From assembly GCA_903864375.1 (NCBI GenBank), contig CAIPFS010000653.1, forward strand, positions 1 to 17,280: a stretch of 17,280 bases of DNA, in the 5' to 3' direction. Of this stretch, positions 6,010 through 14,228 are shown in pieces (within the stretch, counting starts at the first letter, position 1; the number at the start of each line of letters is the position of its first letter). This stretch comes from an uncultured Verrucomicrobiota bacterium. GTDB taxonomy: Bacteria; Verrucomicrobiota; Verrucomicrobiia; Limisphaerales; UBA9464. Under the pieces are notes generated by a model, which searched no databases, was not told where the DNA came from, and saw only the letters and a program-made list of their open reading frames with translations. Position numbers and translations under genes: made by a program.

Positions 6010-7359
6010 CTAGACGAAGCCGAGGTTACGAACGGAGAACTTGGGGAGGTTGGGGAAGACGGTGTTGAGGGAGGCGTCTGGGACGCCGAACCAGGAGGCG
6101 AGAGTGGCACCGTACTGGTCGAGGGAAGTGGTGGGGACCCAGGCACCGCGTCCATTGGAGTCGTCGGGTCCGCGGAGGAGCAACCGGGGGAAGGTGCCGT
6201 AGATATCGGCGGCCTTCACCGGACCGCCCAGAACCAGATGATGACTGCCCCAGGCGTGGTCGGTGCCGCCGGTGGTATTGGGCTGCAGGGTTCGACCGAA
6301 TTCCGACTCGGTGAAGGCCACGACGTTATTGTTGGTCCCCAATTCGACCATGGCGCTGTAGAAGGCGGCGAGGGCCTGACCGAGCTGTAGGAAATTGACG
6401 GTTTCGTTGGAGGTCTGGAAGCTGTGCAAATCAAACCCGCCCATGTTGACGTAGAAGATCTGCCGGTTGACCCCCAAGGCGGCCCTTCCCTGAATCAACT
6501 GGGCCACCTGGAAGAGCTGATTTCCGAGGATGGTGTTGGGGAAAACCGTCGTGAAGCCAGTGCTGTTGGAGAGAGCGGCGCTGACCGCGGTGTTGAAGCT
6601 GATGGCCTGGGAAGAGGTCAGGTTGGCGCTTTGGACAAGGGAAAGGCCGCTGGAGAGAGAAAGGAGTTTCTGCTGGCCGGCGTCACGGAAGCTGCTGTCC
6701 ATTCCGTCCACGGTCAGAAGCTGGGTGCCCATCTGGCCGCTGATGGTGGTGTTGCCGTTGAGGAAGAGATTGTTTCCCGCAAGGGAGATGCCGGCCGGGA
6801 TGGTGGCCGCTGAATTGATGGACTGGAGGAGGTCGGCGACGCGCCCCCCCCAGCCGGAGGCCGATGGGGTTCGGGTCTGGGCACTTTGCCACTGGCTTTG
6901 CTGGTCGGAGTGGGAGTAGAGGTTCAACGGCACCAGGACCGAGCCGGCAATGACTTGGGCGGCGGTGGAGGGTTGAAAGAGAGTACCCACGTTGGCGACA
7001 ATCGCCAGGTCACCCTGGTTGTAGAGTGGGGCGAGGGCTGAGAGTTGCGGATGCAGTCCATACTGGTCGCCATTCCGGGTGACGATGGGGAGGAGCTGGT
7101 TGGCGTCGACCCCGAAGCCAGTGCCACGCACGGCGCTGTAGGCCGAATAGGTCTGCAGCAGGGTCTGGAGGGGCACGATGAGGTTGTTGGCATCGTTGCC
7201 ACCGGCAAGGAAAACACAGACCAGGGCCTTGTAATCCGGGGCGGTGGTTGTTGCCTGGGCCGCGAGCTGCCCGATTCGCCCCAGACGTCCGCTGGTGCTG
7301 AAATATCCCAAGGTGCCCAATCCCAACTGGAGAAGGGCGCGGCGTGAAATGGTGTTCAT
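6010..7359 (-). CDS. DUF1501 family protein, Tat-type signal
   Basis: A 449-residue protein, the usual length for DUF1501. The N-terminus MNTISRRALLQLGLGTLGYF has a twin arginine at 6-7 in SRRALLQL, followed by a hydrophobic stretch, suggesting Tat export in a folded, cofactor-loaded state. Motifs of the family are visible: CVFLAGGNDANNLIVPL (48-64), YSHSDQQSQWQS (148-159), NMGGFDLHSFQ (305-315), ESEFGRT (351-357) and GGTDHAWGSHHLVLGG (364-379). The family belongs to the alkaline phosphatase/sulfatase-like fold, and the Asp/His residues D56, D310, H312, D367, H368, H373 and H374 are candidate metal ligands. Its substrate is unknown. It starts 28 bp after the copy B DUF1800 stop, so the two are almost certainly cotranscribed, the standard pairing of these families in PVC bacteria. 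Confidence 0.93.
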   Translation of the reverse strand: MNTISRRALLQLGLGTLGYFSTSGRLGRIGQLAAQATTTAPDYKALVCVFLAGGNDANNLIVPLQTLLQTYSAYSAVRGTGFGVDANQLLPIVTRNGDQYGLHPQLSALAPLYNQGDLAIVANVGTLFQPSTAAQVIAGSVLVPLNLYSHSDQQSQWQSAQTRTPSASGWGGRVADLLQSINSAATIPAGISLAGNNLFLNGNTTISGQMGTQLLTVDGMDSSFRDAGQQKLLSLSSGLSLVQSANLTSSQAISFNTAVSAALSNSTGFTTVFPNTILGNQLFQVAQLIQGRAALGVNRQIFYVNMGGFDLHSFQTSNETVNFLQLGQALAAFYSAMVELGTNNNVVAFTESEFGRTLQPNTTGGTDHAWGSHHLVLGGPVKAADIYGTFPRLLLRGPDDSNGRGAWVPTTSLDQYGATLASWFGVPDASLNTVFPNLPKFSVRNLGFV

Positions 7360-7387
7360 GGTCTTTTGGTCTTTCCGCTGTGCTGGG

Positions 7388-9982
7388 TTATTTGAGGATC
7401 TGATAGTAGTTGGAGGTCAACGCCAGGTAGAGGGCGTTGTGAATGGACGCTGCAATGCTCGGCCCCCCGGCGACGGTGGCCTGAATGATTGCCGCGATGT
7501 TCGATGGCATTCGCCCGTAGAAAAACTGATTGGCGATGGCCTGGGTGCACGCAGCAGGATCGTACGACAGGGGGATGTAATTGTTGTAGGAGACGAGTGC
7601 ATATCCGTTCATCCCTGTGTTGATCAGGCTGTTGACAAAATTCAGTCGGTAGAGGGCTCCCGGTTGCGACAGGGTTTGAAACTCCGGGGCGATCAGTCCT
7701 GCGCCCGTACGATAGTAAGGAGAGTAATAGCCGAAGACGCTGGCCGGGTAGAACAGCTTCTGTCCCATGTTGGCGGTCCACCGGGAGACGAGCCATCCCG
7801 GCGGCGGCGGCGCACCGATGGCACGAATGCTGGCCAGGGTGAACAGCAACGGCTCGCGTAAATGGCCAGCATTGGTGGACGGGACATAGAGCGGATTATC
7901 CCCCTGACGCGCCTCGGCATCCGTCAGGATGGCCAGGACCACCGCACTTAAATCGCCTTTTGTCTGGTTGAAAACCGTCGCCACCCGTTGCACATAGGCC
8001 GGGGTGGGATTGCCGGTCACCAGATGCTGGATCAGGCGGAAGGCGACAAAGGGTGCGCAATTGGGATGGTTGACCAGGGCGTTGATGGTGGCATCCAAAT
8101 CCTGCCGGGCCGTTTGTCCCGCCGGTAACGCCACCCCGCCCAGGATCGTCTTGGCAGTGGTGTCGTGGTTGTCCTCCACAGCTTGCATGACCCCATCGAA
8201 GTTTTTGGGGCTGTGCCCGGTCACCGGATCGGGAGTCCCAGAATAGGTCCAACCCGTGAATACCTTGGCCATCTGGGGAATGACCTCCGGGCCGTAAAGC
8301 GGGATCTGTATTCCCTTGGAATCGGTCCGAATCGTTCCATCGGAATTCAAAACCACCGGACCGACGCTGAACAACTGCAACAACTCCCGGGCGAAGTTCT
8401 CATTGGCAACCGTTCCAGCGATCGGGTCGGCCTTGTCGTTGTCGGCCATGTCGAGATACATGGCCATGGAGGGACAGAGTGCAATATCGGTGAGGAGCGT
8501 CTTGTAGGAGCCCAGGGCATCCTTGCTCAGGATGTTGTAGTAGGGGGCAAACTTGTCTCCCGTCCCCTCCTTGATTCCTGAAACCACAATGAAGCCCGAT
8601 AGGGCAAAGGCCACCCGCTGCCGGAGTTGATCGCTTCCCATCAATGCATTGCTGGCAAACTGGTTTTGAATGGCCGTCAGGTCGTACGGGTAATTGGTGT
8701 CATGAAAATAGGTGGAGGGCGGTAACGCCACTTGCTGACTCCACCAACTGCCGAAGCCGAATTTTTGCAGCGTGTGGGTATTAGTGGCGTCGGGGCCCCA
8801 GGTCGCCTGCTCCAGGAGTCGTCCCGCAGCCAGAAAGCTCATATTGGTGCCGTCGGAAGTGGTCGGAACGTTGAACCAGGGCGACAGCGTGAGGTAGGGA
8901 TTGGGGTTGGCCGCTTGAAACGAGGTGAAACGGGTCAGTGTGGGGGGCAAATCAACGGTCACCACCAATTGGGTGGGGGAAAGCCAGGTCGTGGGAAGGG
9001 CGGTCCCGAGATAATCCCGCACAACGGTCTGGGGAACCAGGCCTGTGCCGGTCAGAAGGACATTGTGTTTGCCAAAGGTGATCGGATTCGGGGCGGAGGC
9101 GGTGAGTGTGGGGAAGGGGAATTGCAGGTTGACCGTGGCAGTTACGCTGACCGTCGGGTCCGCCTGACTGGTGGCCACCAAGGTTACCACCTGGGGTGAC
9201 GGCATGACCAGCGGCGCCGTATAAAGGTTGCTGACAACCGTTCCGACCGAGGCATTGCCCCCGGGGATCCCGTTGACCGTCCAGGTAAGCCCCCAGTTGG
9301 CCGTATTGTTCAACACCCGGCTGTATTGGACGGAGCTACCCAACTTGAGGGTCGAGCTGGTCGGGGTGAGGGTCATCGTCACCGGCGGCGGCGGGGGTAG
9401 ATTGGTCAGCGTCACCCAGGCGGTCGCGACGACTTTCGGATCCTGAATCGACGCCACGGTGATTCGAATCGGATTGGTTGGTGGGATGCTGTCCGGTGCG
9501 TTGTAGTTGCCAAAGTGGATCAGGCCGTTGGTCGAATCTCCTTCCACGACCCCATTGACGGACCATTGGACGTCGGTGATGCCATTGAAGGAGTTGGTAA
9601 TCGCCGAATCGAAATGAAAGGCGGTTCCCGGCAGAAATGACGCGTTGGTCGGAGAGATGGAAATCGTGATGCTGCCGGCAGGAGGCACCACAGGAGGGTT
9701 GGTGAGTTTCACCCAGGCCGTGGCCGTCACCGTGGGATCCTGAATGGACGCCACCGTGATCCGAATCGGGTTGATCGGCGGAAGGTTGTTGGGGGCGTTG
9801 TAGTTACCGAAATGAATCAGGCCGTTGGTGGAATCTCCATCCACAACCCCATTCACCGACCATTGGACATCGGTAATGCCATTGAAGTTGTTGGTGATGG
9901 CCGAGGAGAAGTGAAATGCCGTTCCCGTCTTGAAGGTGGCGTTGGTGGGGGAGATGGACAGCGTGATGCTACCGCGCGGGGG
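7388..9982 (-). repeat. Long duplicated segment, copy B (paired with 2191-4785)
   Basis: This is the partner of 2191-4785 at an offset of 5197 bp with no indel. The similarity stops sharply at codon 151 (9982), the border of the first Ig-like unit. Confidence 0.9.
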
Positions 9983-10432
9983 GATGGGGTTGCCATTGAT
10001 TGGGACAAGAATCAAGGCGGGAATAATCCCGGCGGATGAGGGAGTCGGGAGGAGCAGCGCTCCCGCCGAGGCTGCGTCCGGTACTCCCAAAGTGCTGGCC
10101 GTCGATAGAGGGTTGCCTGGCGTGAGCGGGGTCGTCTCAACCCCGTCGCCCGGCGACAGGCTCAAATCAGTGCCCGGGTCCGGCGGCATCGCCCACAAGG
10201 AATCATCAAACGTCGCATCCAAACCACCCTGATCCATTCCGAACGTTCCGTCGGAGTTCAGGGCCATCGTGGGATCGGCTTCAGGATCGGACCATGGGCT
10301 TGGGGGCAGCCCAGCGGTCACTTCAAAACCCTTCAACGTCGCACGAGGGCTTGCTCCAGAGGCGCTCACGAGAAGTTGAGACAAACCGAGGAGGACCATC
10401 CAGGCAACAATACGACTCATGCTGAGTTTCAT
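7388..10432 (-). CDS. Exported DUF1800 protein with three Ig-like repeats (copy B)
   Basis: A 1014-residue protein. The signal peptide covers about residues 1-27 (MKLSMSRIVAWMVLLGLSQL, cleavage near SASGA). An alternative start is the ATG at residue 5. Residues 28-150 are non-repetitive, acidic and proline-rich (e.g. DGTFGMDQGG, DLSLSPGDGVETTPLTPG) and have no counterpart in copy A. Two close Ig-like units start at 151 and 250, the divergent third spans 347-440, and an IPT/TIG-like segment follows. The DUF1800 domain starts at about 536, with GRLLEQATWGPD, LRQRVAFALSG, NENFARELLQLFSVG, FTGWTY and HDTTAKTILGG. It is the first gene of a unit with DUF1501. Function unknown; localisation should be the periplasm or cell surface. 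The upstream region is rich in inverted repeats and shared with the divergent TPR lipoprotein gene. Confidence 0.9.
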   Translation of the reverse strand: MKLSMSRIVAWMVLLGLSQLLVSASGASPRATLKGFEVTAGLPPSPWSDPEADPTMALNSDGTFGMDQGGLDATFDDSLWAMPPDPGTDLSLSPGDGVETTPLTPGNPLSTASTLGVPDAASAGALLLPTPSSAGIIPALILVPINGNPIPPRGSITLSISPTNATFKTGTAFHFSSAITNNFNGITDVQWSVNGVVDGDSTNGLIHFGNYNAPNNLPPINPIRITVASIQDPTVTATAWVKLTNPPVVPPAGSITISISPTNASFLPGTAFHFDSAITNSFNGITDVQWSVNGVVEGDSTNGLIHFGNYNAPDSIPPTNPIRITVASIQDPKVVATAWVTLTNLPPPPPVTMTLTPTSSTLKLGSSVQYSRVLNNTANWGLTWTVNGIPGGNASVGTVVSNLYTAPLVMPSPQVVTLVATSQADPTVSVTATVNLQFPFPTLTASAPNPITFGKHNVLLTGTGLVPQTVVRDYLGTALPTTWLSPTQLVVTVDLPPTLTRFTSFQAANPNPYLTLSPWFNVPTTSDGTNMSFLAAGRLLEQATWGPDATNTHTLQKFGFGSWWSQQVALPPSTYFHDTNYPYDLTAIQNQFASNALMGSDQLRQRVAFALSGFIVVSGIKEGTGDKFAPYYNILSKDALGSYKTLLTDIALCPSMAMYLDMADNDKADPIAGTVANENFARELLQLFSVGPVVLNSDGTIRTDSKGIQIPLYGPEVIPQMAKVFTGWTYSGTPDPVTGHSPKNFDGVMQAVEDNHDTTAKTILGGVALPAGQTARQDLDATINALVNHPNCAPFVAFRLIQHLVTGNPTPAYVQRVATVFNQTKGDLSAVVLAILTDAEARQGDNPLYVPSTNAGHLREPLLFTLASIRAIGAPPPPGWLVSRWTANMGQKLFYPASVFGYYSPYYRTGAGLIAPEFQTLSQPGALYRLNFVNSLINTGMNGYALVSYNNYIPLSYDPAACTQAIANQFFYGRMPSNIAAIIQATVAGGPSIAASIHNALYLALTSNYYQILK
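9113..9982 (-). repeat. Tandem array of three Ig-like domain repeats in copy B
   Basis: The units occupy 9686-9982, 9395-9685 and 9113-9394. The first two are close to each other and to units 2 and 3 of copy A; the last is the divergent type. Unit borders coincide with the proline-rich linkers (PPRGSIT, PPAGSIT, PPPPPVTMT). Confidence 0.85.
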
Positions 10433-10449
10433 AGCAGGGAAGCGTTCTG

Positions 10450-10464
10450 AGGTAAATTACTAAA
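10450..10464 (-). promoter_or_regulatory. Conserved 15-bp box upstream of copy B
   Basis: The coding strand reads TTTAGTAATTTACCT, ending 17 bases before the first ATG. It matches the box upstream of copy A at 13 of 15 positions. Confidence 0.4.
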
Positions 10465-10468
10465 ACAC

Positions 10469-10485
10469 ATAAGAAATTATCTTAG
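10469..10485. promoter_or_regulatory. Operator-like palindrome, site 1
   Basis: ATAAGAAATTATCTTAG has the form TAAGA-N5-TCTTA. It lies 37 bp upstream of the copy B start, a position where a bound regulator would affect transcription. It matches site 2 at 13 of 17 positions. Confidence 0.45.
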
Positions 10486-10546
10486 TAACTTGCTTGGTTG
10501 TTGATTCTGGACTTGGACGGCATACCACGACATCTCTAGGCAAAAT

Positions 10547-10569
10547 AAGGCCTGCAGGCGACCGGCCTT
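10547..10569. repeat. Inverted repeat AAGGCC...GGCCTT
   Basis: The 6-bp arms at 10547-10552 and 10564-10569 are separated by 11 bases. On the minus strand the repeat is followed by ATTTTG, but no minus-strand gene lies upstream that would need a terminator. Confidence 0.4.
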
Positions 10570-10715
10570 TAACGGAGCACTATTGACGGAATTTCCAGCC
10601 ATTGGAGGGAAGTCTGGTTATTGGGAGGGCGTTCTGCTGACGTAATATCATGGATCAGCCCGTCGAATGCCAAGTTCAAAACCATGGAGACATGACCGAA
10701 ATGCCAAAAGGTTGG

Positions 10716-10735
10716 AACAGGCCCCAGCGCCTGTT
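10716..10735. repeat. Inverted repeat AACAGGC...GCCTGTT
   Basis: Perfect 7-bp arms are separated by six bases, extendable to 8 of 9. The repeat sits in the leader region of the TPR lipoprotein gene; function unknown. Confidence 0.45.
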
Positions 10736-10783
10736 TCTGTCGTCCACCAACCGTCCTCCTTTTAATAAGTCATGGAAACGAGA

Positions 10784-10800
10784 CTAAGAACAAATCTTAG
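10784..10800. promoter_or_regulatory. Operator-like palindrome, site 2
   Basis: CTAAGAACAAATCTTAG has perfect 6-bp arms with a five-base spacer. It lies 155 bp upstream of the TPR lipoprotein start. A further half-site CTAAGA occurs at 10822-10827. Confidence 0.45.
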
Positions 10801-10955
10801 CATCTGGGATGAGAATCAGCGCTAAGAGAACGGACGGGCATCACCCAACTGGTTGGTAGTAAGGGATCACCTGCACGTGTTTCAGTCACTGTGGATTTCA
10901 GGTCCGTCCTCACCGTTCCTTGACGCGTGGCTGGCTCGCAGTTACCACGCAGGGA

Positions 10956-12941
10956 ATGCGTTCATGCCCTGCCCGGTCTGTCATGGCTCTAGCGGTATTG
11001 TTATTGGCCGGTTGCCAGCCGCATGGTGTTGATGCACTTCGCAGAGGTGACGAGCTTCAAAGGGCCGGAAAGTTTTCCGAGGCCGTTCCGCTGCTTCAAA
11101 AAGCAGCGACCGATTTGGCGGGTGAGCCCAGGGTTTGGAACGTCCTTGGGCTCGCCTATCATGGCTCCGGACGATCTCTGGAGGCTCAGCGGGCCTATCT
11201 GCAGGCCCTGAAGGAGGATCGCAACTTCACCCAGGCGCATTTTAATCTGGGCGTCCTTTTTTCTGAGCAGGGTGAGTGGCTGGAGGTGGAGCGGTCGTTT
11301 CGTGCGTTCCTCGCTGTTGAAGCGAATCAGGGAAATCCTGTGGCCTGGCGTCTTCTCGGCGAGGCCCAGTGGCATAACAGGGCCTTTGATCAGGCACAGC
11401 GCAGCCTGGCCGTTGCTGCACGGCTCGACGCGCGAAACCCCGATGTCTGGAACCTGTTGGGCTTGGTCGAGATTTCCCGTCGACGGTATGCCGAGGCCCG
11501 GCAGGACTTGGGCTATGCCGTTTACCTCTCTCCCCGCCATTCCGCAGCGGTTTACAACCTGGCCGTCCTGACCCAGCAGCAATTCAACGATCGGAAAACG
11601 GCCGCCGGACTCTACAGGGACTATCTGAACCTGGTGCCGACGGCGCCCAATGCGGAGGGAATCCGAAATCTCATCCGAATGCTGGAGGCGGTTCCGCCAC
11701 CCAACGCGGTTCCAGAGTCCCGGCGGGCGGGTGATCCTGTCCGCGCCGCCGCCACCAACGCTTCCGTTCCCGTACTCCCCTGGGTGGGACCGGCCAATCC
11801 GGCGGCTCCCCATCCGCCTCCAGTCGTTGCCGATGGTTCGAAACCGGTGAAAATCGAAGGATCCAATCCCGTCGGTGGTTCTCCAACGGTTTCAACCGAC
11901 TCCCGCCAGCCGCCAGGGCAGGCATCGCTCGTGGCCCCCGCTTCCTCTTCCAATCCGCCCCGCGAATTCCCTCCTTCCCATTCCAATATCGCGTCGACTT
12001 CAAGTCTCCGAGGGACGACAAATCGAATTGAAACGAATTCGCCTCCGCCGCCTGAAATCGTCCGGATTCATGAGGATCCTCCCTTGAGTGCGGCTCCGAG
12101 TCGGTCGCGCGAACCGGCGCCTGTCGCCGCGCCTGTTTCTCAGGAGGAAGCCTCCCCACCACCCATTGCCATTTCGGAATCTTCACCGCCCCCGGTTTCG
12201 GGCTCTGCCCCGGTCGACTCCAAACTCACCTCCGGTACTACGCCCGGCACTTCGGAAAAGCCGGGATTCTGGACCCGCTTGAATCCAGTGCGGTGGGGCA
12301 ATCCCCGGCGGTGGTTTGGTCGTTCCGGTGACGAGGTTGCGTCGCGGGGACCCGTCTATGAGCCCGCACCCACGCCGGTCGTCCCCCCGGTGCGAACCCC
12401 CTCTCCAGCGGTCAGGGCAACCCGGACGGAGGTCCGGCGATATTCCCGGGCTTACGCCGGCGGGTTGGTGGCGGGAGATCGTGCTGCGGCCGAGGCCCGG
12501 TTCACAGCGGGGTCGGACGCATGGGATGCTGGTGACCGGCCCGGCGCACTGGCGGCGTATCGTCTCGCGGTGGCCGCGGATCCGACCTATTACCCGGCTC
12601 AATACAACCTGGCGGTCGTTGCGATGAACCTGGGCGATTCCGCCACCGCCGTTCAGGCCGCCGAGGCATCCGTGCTGTCAGATCCCCTGTCGGCCTCGGC
12701 GCATCGCGTCTTTGCCGCTGCCTTGGTCCAACAGAATTTTCCCGCCGATGCCGCCGAGGAACTGGAAACCTTTCTTCAAATCCAGCCGGACGACGCCGAT
12801 GTTCACCTGGCGGTGGCTGGTCTCTATGCGAACAAATTGGGTGAACCCACCCGGGCCCGGGCGCATTACCAGCGGGTACTGACCCTGAGGCCACAACACC
12901 CTCAGGCGGCACAGGTCAGCGCCTGGCTGGCCGGCCGCTGA
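10956..12941 (+). CDS. TPR-repeat lipoprotein with proline-rich central linker
   Basis: A 661-residue protein from the ATG at 10956. The frame is open back to a TTG at 10920 (673 residues), but the later start gives a proper lipoprotein signal: MRSCPARSV, then MALAVLLLAGC with lipid-bearing C20. Residues 26-245 form a first TPR block (about five to six repeats, e.g. VWNVLGLAYHGSGRSLEAQR, AHFNLGVLFSEQGEW, VWNLLGLVEISRRRY). Residues about 246-430 are a Pro/Ser-rich linker. Residues 437-456 are a Trp/Arg-rich motif (GFWTRLNPVRWGNPRRWFGR). Residues about 510-661 form a second TPR block (FTAGSDAWDAGDRPGALAAY, AQYNLAVVAMNLGDSATAV). TPRs bind proteins; the partner is unknown. It should sit in the envelope facing the periplasm. 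It is followed 15 bp later by the flavoprotein gene and is probably cotranscribed with it. No strong SD is seen. Confidence 0.85.
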   Translation: MRSCPARSVMALAVLLLAGCQPHGVDALRRGDELQRAGKFSEAVPLLQKAATDLAGEPRVWNVLGLAYHGSGRSLEAQRAYLQALKEDRNFTQAHFNLGVLFSEQGEWLEVERSFRAFLAVEANQGNPVAWRLLGEAQWHNRAFDQAQRSLAVAARLDARNPDVWNLLGLVEISRRRYAEARQDLGYAVYLSPRHSAAVYNLAVLTQQQFNDRKTAAGLYRDYLNLVPTAPNAEGIRNLIRMLEAVPPPNAVPESRRAGDPVRAAATNASVPVLPWVGPANPAAPHPPPVVADGSKPVKIEGSNPVGGSPTVSTDSRQPPGQASLVAPASSSNPPREFPPSHSNIASTSSLRGTTNRIETNSPPPPEIVRIHEDPPLSAAPSRSREPAPVAAPVSQEEASPPPIAISESSPPPVSGSAPVDSKLTSGTTPGTSEKPGFWTRLNPVRWGNPRRWFGRSGDEVASRGPVYEPAPTPVVPPVRTPSPAVRATRTEVRRYSRAYAGGLVAGDRAAAEARFTAGSDAWDAGDRPGALAAYRLAVAADPTYYPAQYNLAVVAMNLGDSATAVQAAEASVLSDPLSASAHRVFAAALVQQNFPADAAEELETFLQIQPDDADVHLAVAGLYANKLGEPTRARAHYQRVLTLRPQHPQAAQVSAWLAGR

Positions 12942-12956
12942 CGCACTCTGATTTTG

Positions 12957-14228
12957 ATGTCCGCGCCGGCGCCTGCGGGCCATGCTGGGCGGGTGGATTG
13001 GGATGTCATCGTGGTGGGCGGGGGAGCGGCGGGGTTGTTCTGTGCGGCGAACGCGGGACAACAGGGATGCCGGGTTGCAGTGTTTGAGCAGCAGGCACGG
13101 GTGGGCAGCAAGATCCTGATCTCAGGTGGCGGTCGTTGCAACTTCACCAACCGGGGGGCCACTGCCGCCAATTACCTCACCAGCGGCAGTCCCCATTTCG
13201 TCAAGTCGGCCCTCGCGCGCTACACCTCCCAGGATTTTGTCCGTCTCGTTGATCGTCACGGCATCGCCTGGCATGAAAAGAAACTGGGCCAGTTGTTCTG
13301 CGATGTGAGCTCGCGACAGATTGTTGAGATGCTGCTGGCGGAATGCGCTGCCGGTTCCGTTCGAATCTTCACCTCCTGCACCCCGGACGGTGTCATCTGG
13401 AATCCTGGGCTCCTCCGATACGAACTGGCGACTTCCCAGGGGCTTCATACAGCCCGGGCGCTGGTGGTGGCGACGGGCGGTCTATCCTTTCCAAAGCTGG
13501 GTGTAAGTCCATGGGCCTATCGCCTCGCCAACCAATTCAACCTTCAGGTCATACCTCCCCGGGCGGGATTGGTTCCGCTCACCTGGATGCCCCGGGATCT
13601 GGCACGGTTTGCATCCCTGAGCGGACTTTCCGTCGATTGCATCGCTTCGGCAGGAAACGGTGCACCCTCCTTCCGGGAAAACCTGCTATTTACCCACCGC
13701 GGATTGAGTGGCCCCGCCATTCTGCAGATTTCCAGCTATCGGCAGGCCGGGGATCCCATCCAGCTCAACCTGATGCCGGAAGTCAATGCAGACGAACTCC
13801 TTCGGGCGGGAAGGTCCACCGGTCGGGAGGTCAGGGCCATTCTTCGTCAGAAAATTCCGGAGCGGCTGGCGACGGTCGTGGCCGCTGAATTCCCCGACGG
13901 GCGTCCCCTCGCCCAGTGGCCCCAGCGGGAGCTGAACGCCCTCAAGCTCCGACTCGAAGCGTGGGCGGTGCAGCCGGCGGGAGATGAGGGGTACGAAAAA
14001 GCGGAGGTCACCCTGGGGGGGGTGAGCACCGCCGAACTTTCGTCCAAATCCATGGAATGCCGCAACCAGCCGGGACTGTACTTTATTGGTGAGGCCGTCG
14101 ATGTCACCGGCTGGTTGGGGGGCTATAATTTCCAATGGGCCTGGTCCAGCGCCTGGGCCGCCGCTCAGGCCATTGCCGCCGCCCGCCCATCCGACGGCGC
14201 GTTGCCTTCATCCGCCAGCCGCGGGTAG
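12957..14228 (+). CDS. BaiN/HI0933-family NAD(P)/FAD-dependent oxidoreductase
   Basis: A 423-residue protein from ATG 12957; the TTG just before it is a less likely start. The N-terminal dinucleotide fold is clear: DVIVVGGGAAGLFCAANAG (16-34) with GxGxxG, acidic E44, then the family signature RVGSKILISGGGRCNFTN (48-65). The C-terminus has the second FAD-contacting motif LYFIGEAVDVTGWLGGYNFQ (near 373-392), with GEAVDVTG at 378-385. The length of about 400-425 is usual. The family includes BaiN, proposed in bile acid metabolism of gut clostridia, and HI0933, but most members have unknown substrates. A cytoplasmic flavoprotein reductase or dehydrogenase is the safe call. It starts 15 bp after the TPR lipoprotein stop. 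Its last 64 bp overlap the end of the convergent ene-reductase gene. Confidence 0.92.
   Translation: MSAPAPAGHAGRVDWDVIVVGGGAAGLFCAANAGQQGCRVAVFEQQARVGSKILISGGGRCNFTNRGATAANYLTSGSPHFVKSALARYTSQDFVRLVDRHGIAWHEKKLGQLFCDVSSRQIVEMLLAECAAGSVRIFTSCTPDGVIWNPGLLRYELATSQGLHTARALVVATGGLSFPKLGVSPWAYRLANQFNLQVIPPRAGLVPLTWMPRDLARFASLSGLSVDCIASAGNGAPSFRENLLFTHRGLSGPAILQISSYRQAGDPIQLNLMPEVNADELLRAGRSTGREVRAILRQKIPERLATVVAAEFPDGRPLAQWPQRELNALKLRLEAWAVQPAGDEGYEKAEVTLGGVSTAELSSKSMECRNQPGLYFIGEAVDVTGWLGGYNFQWAWSSAWAAAQAIAAARPSDGALPSSASRG

Larger units (their letters stand above)
10433..10955. promoter_or_regulatory. Divergent intergenic region rich in inverted repeats
   Basis: This 523-bp region lies between DUF1800 copy B (minus) and the TPR lipoprotein gene (plus) and should contain both promoters. 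No gene is supported. It holds a nested palindrome at 10457-10488 (TTACTAA...TTAGTAA around TAAGA...TCTTA), AAGGCC...GGCCTT at 10547-10569, AACAGGC...GCCTGTT at 10716-10735, and CTAAGA...TCTTAG at 10784-10800. The first and last share a motif and are listed separately. An untranslated leader or small RNA is possible but unproven. Confidence 0.5.

Noticed and set aside
3916..9982. Regularly spaced repeats as a CRISPR array
   Set aside because: The units are about 294 bp, in frame and coding for Ig-like domains. They are not short repeats with unique spacers.
2191..10432. The duplicated DUF1800 region as a composite transposon or other mobile element
   Set aside because: No transposase, integrase, terminal inverted repeats or target duplications are seen. 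The repeats coincide with coding domains, so paralogue duplication explains them.
10650..10787. A 45-codon open frame (starts MDQPVECQVQ) in the divergent intergenic region
   Set aside because: It has no ribosome binding site and no recognisable domain, and it overlaps the inverted repeat at 10716-10735. Not supported as a gene.
11001..11813. A 270-codon open frame on the minus strand
   Set aside because: It is antisense to the TPR lipoprotein. The plus strand shows clear TPR periodicity and a lipobox.
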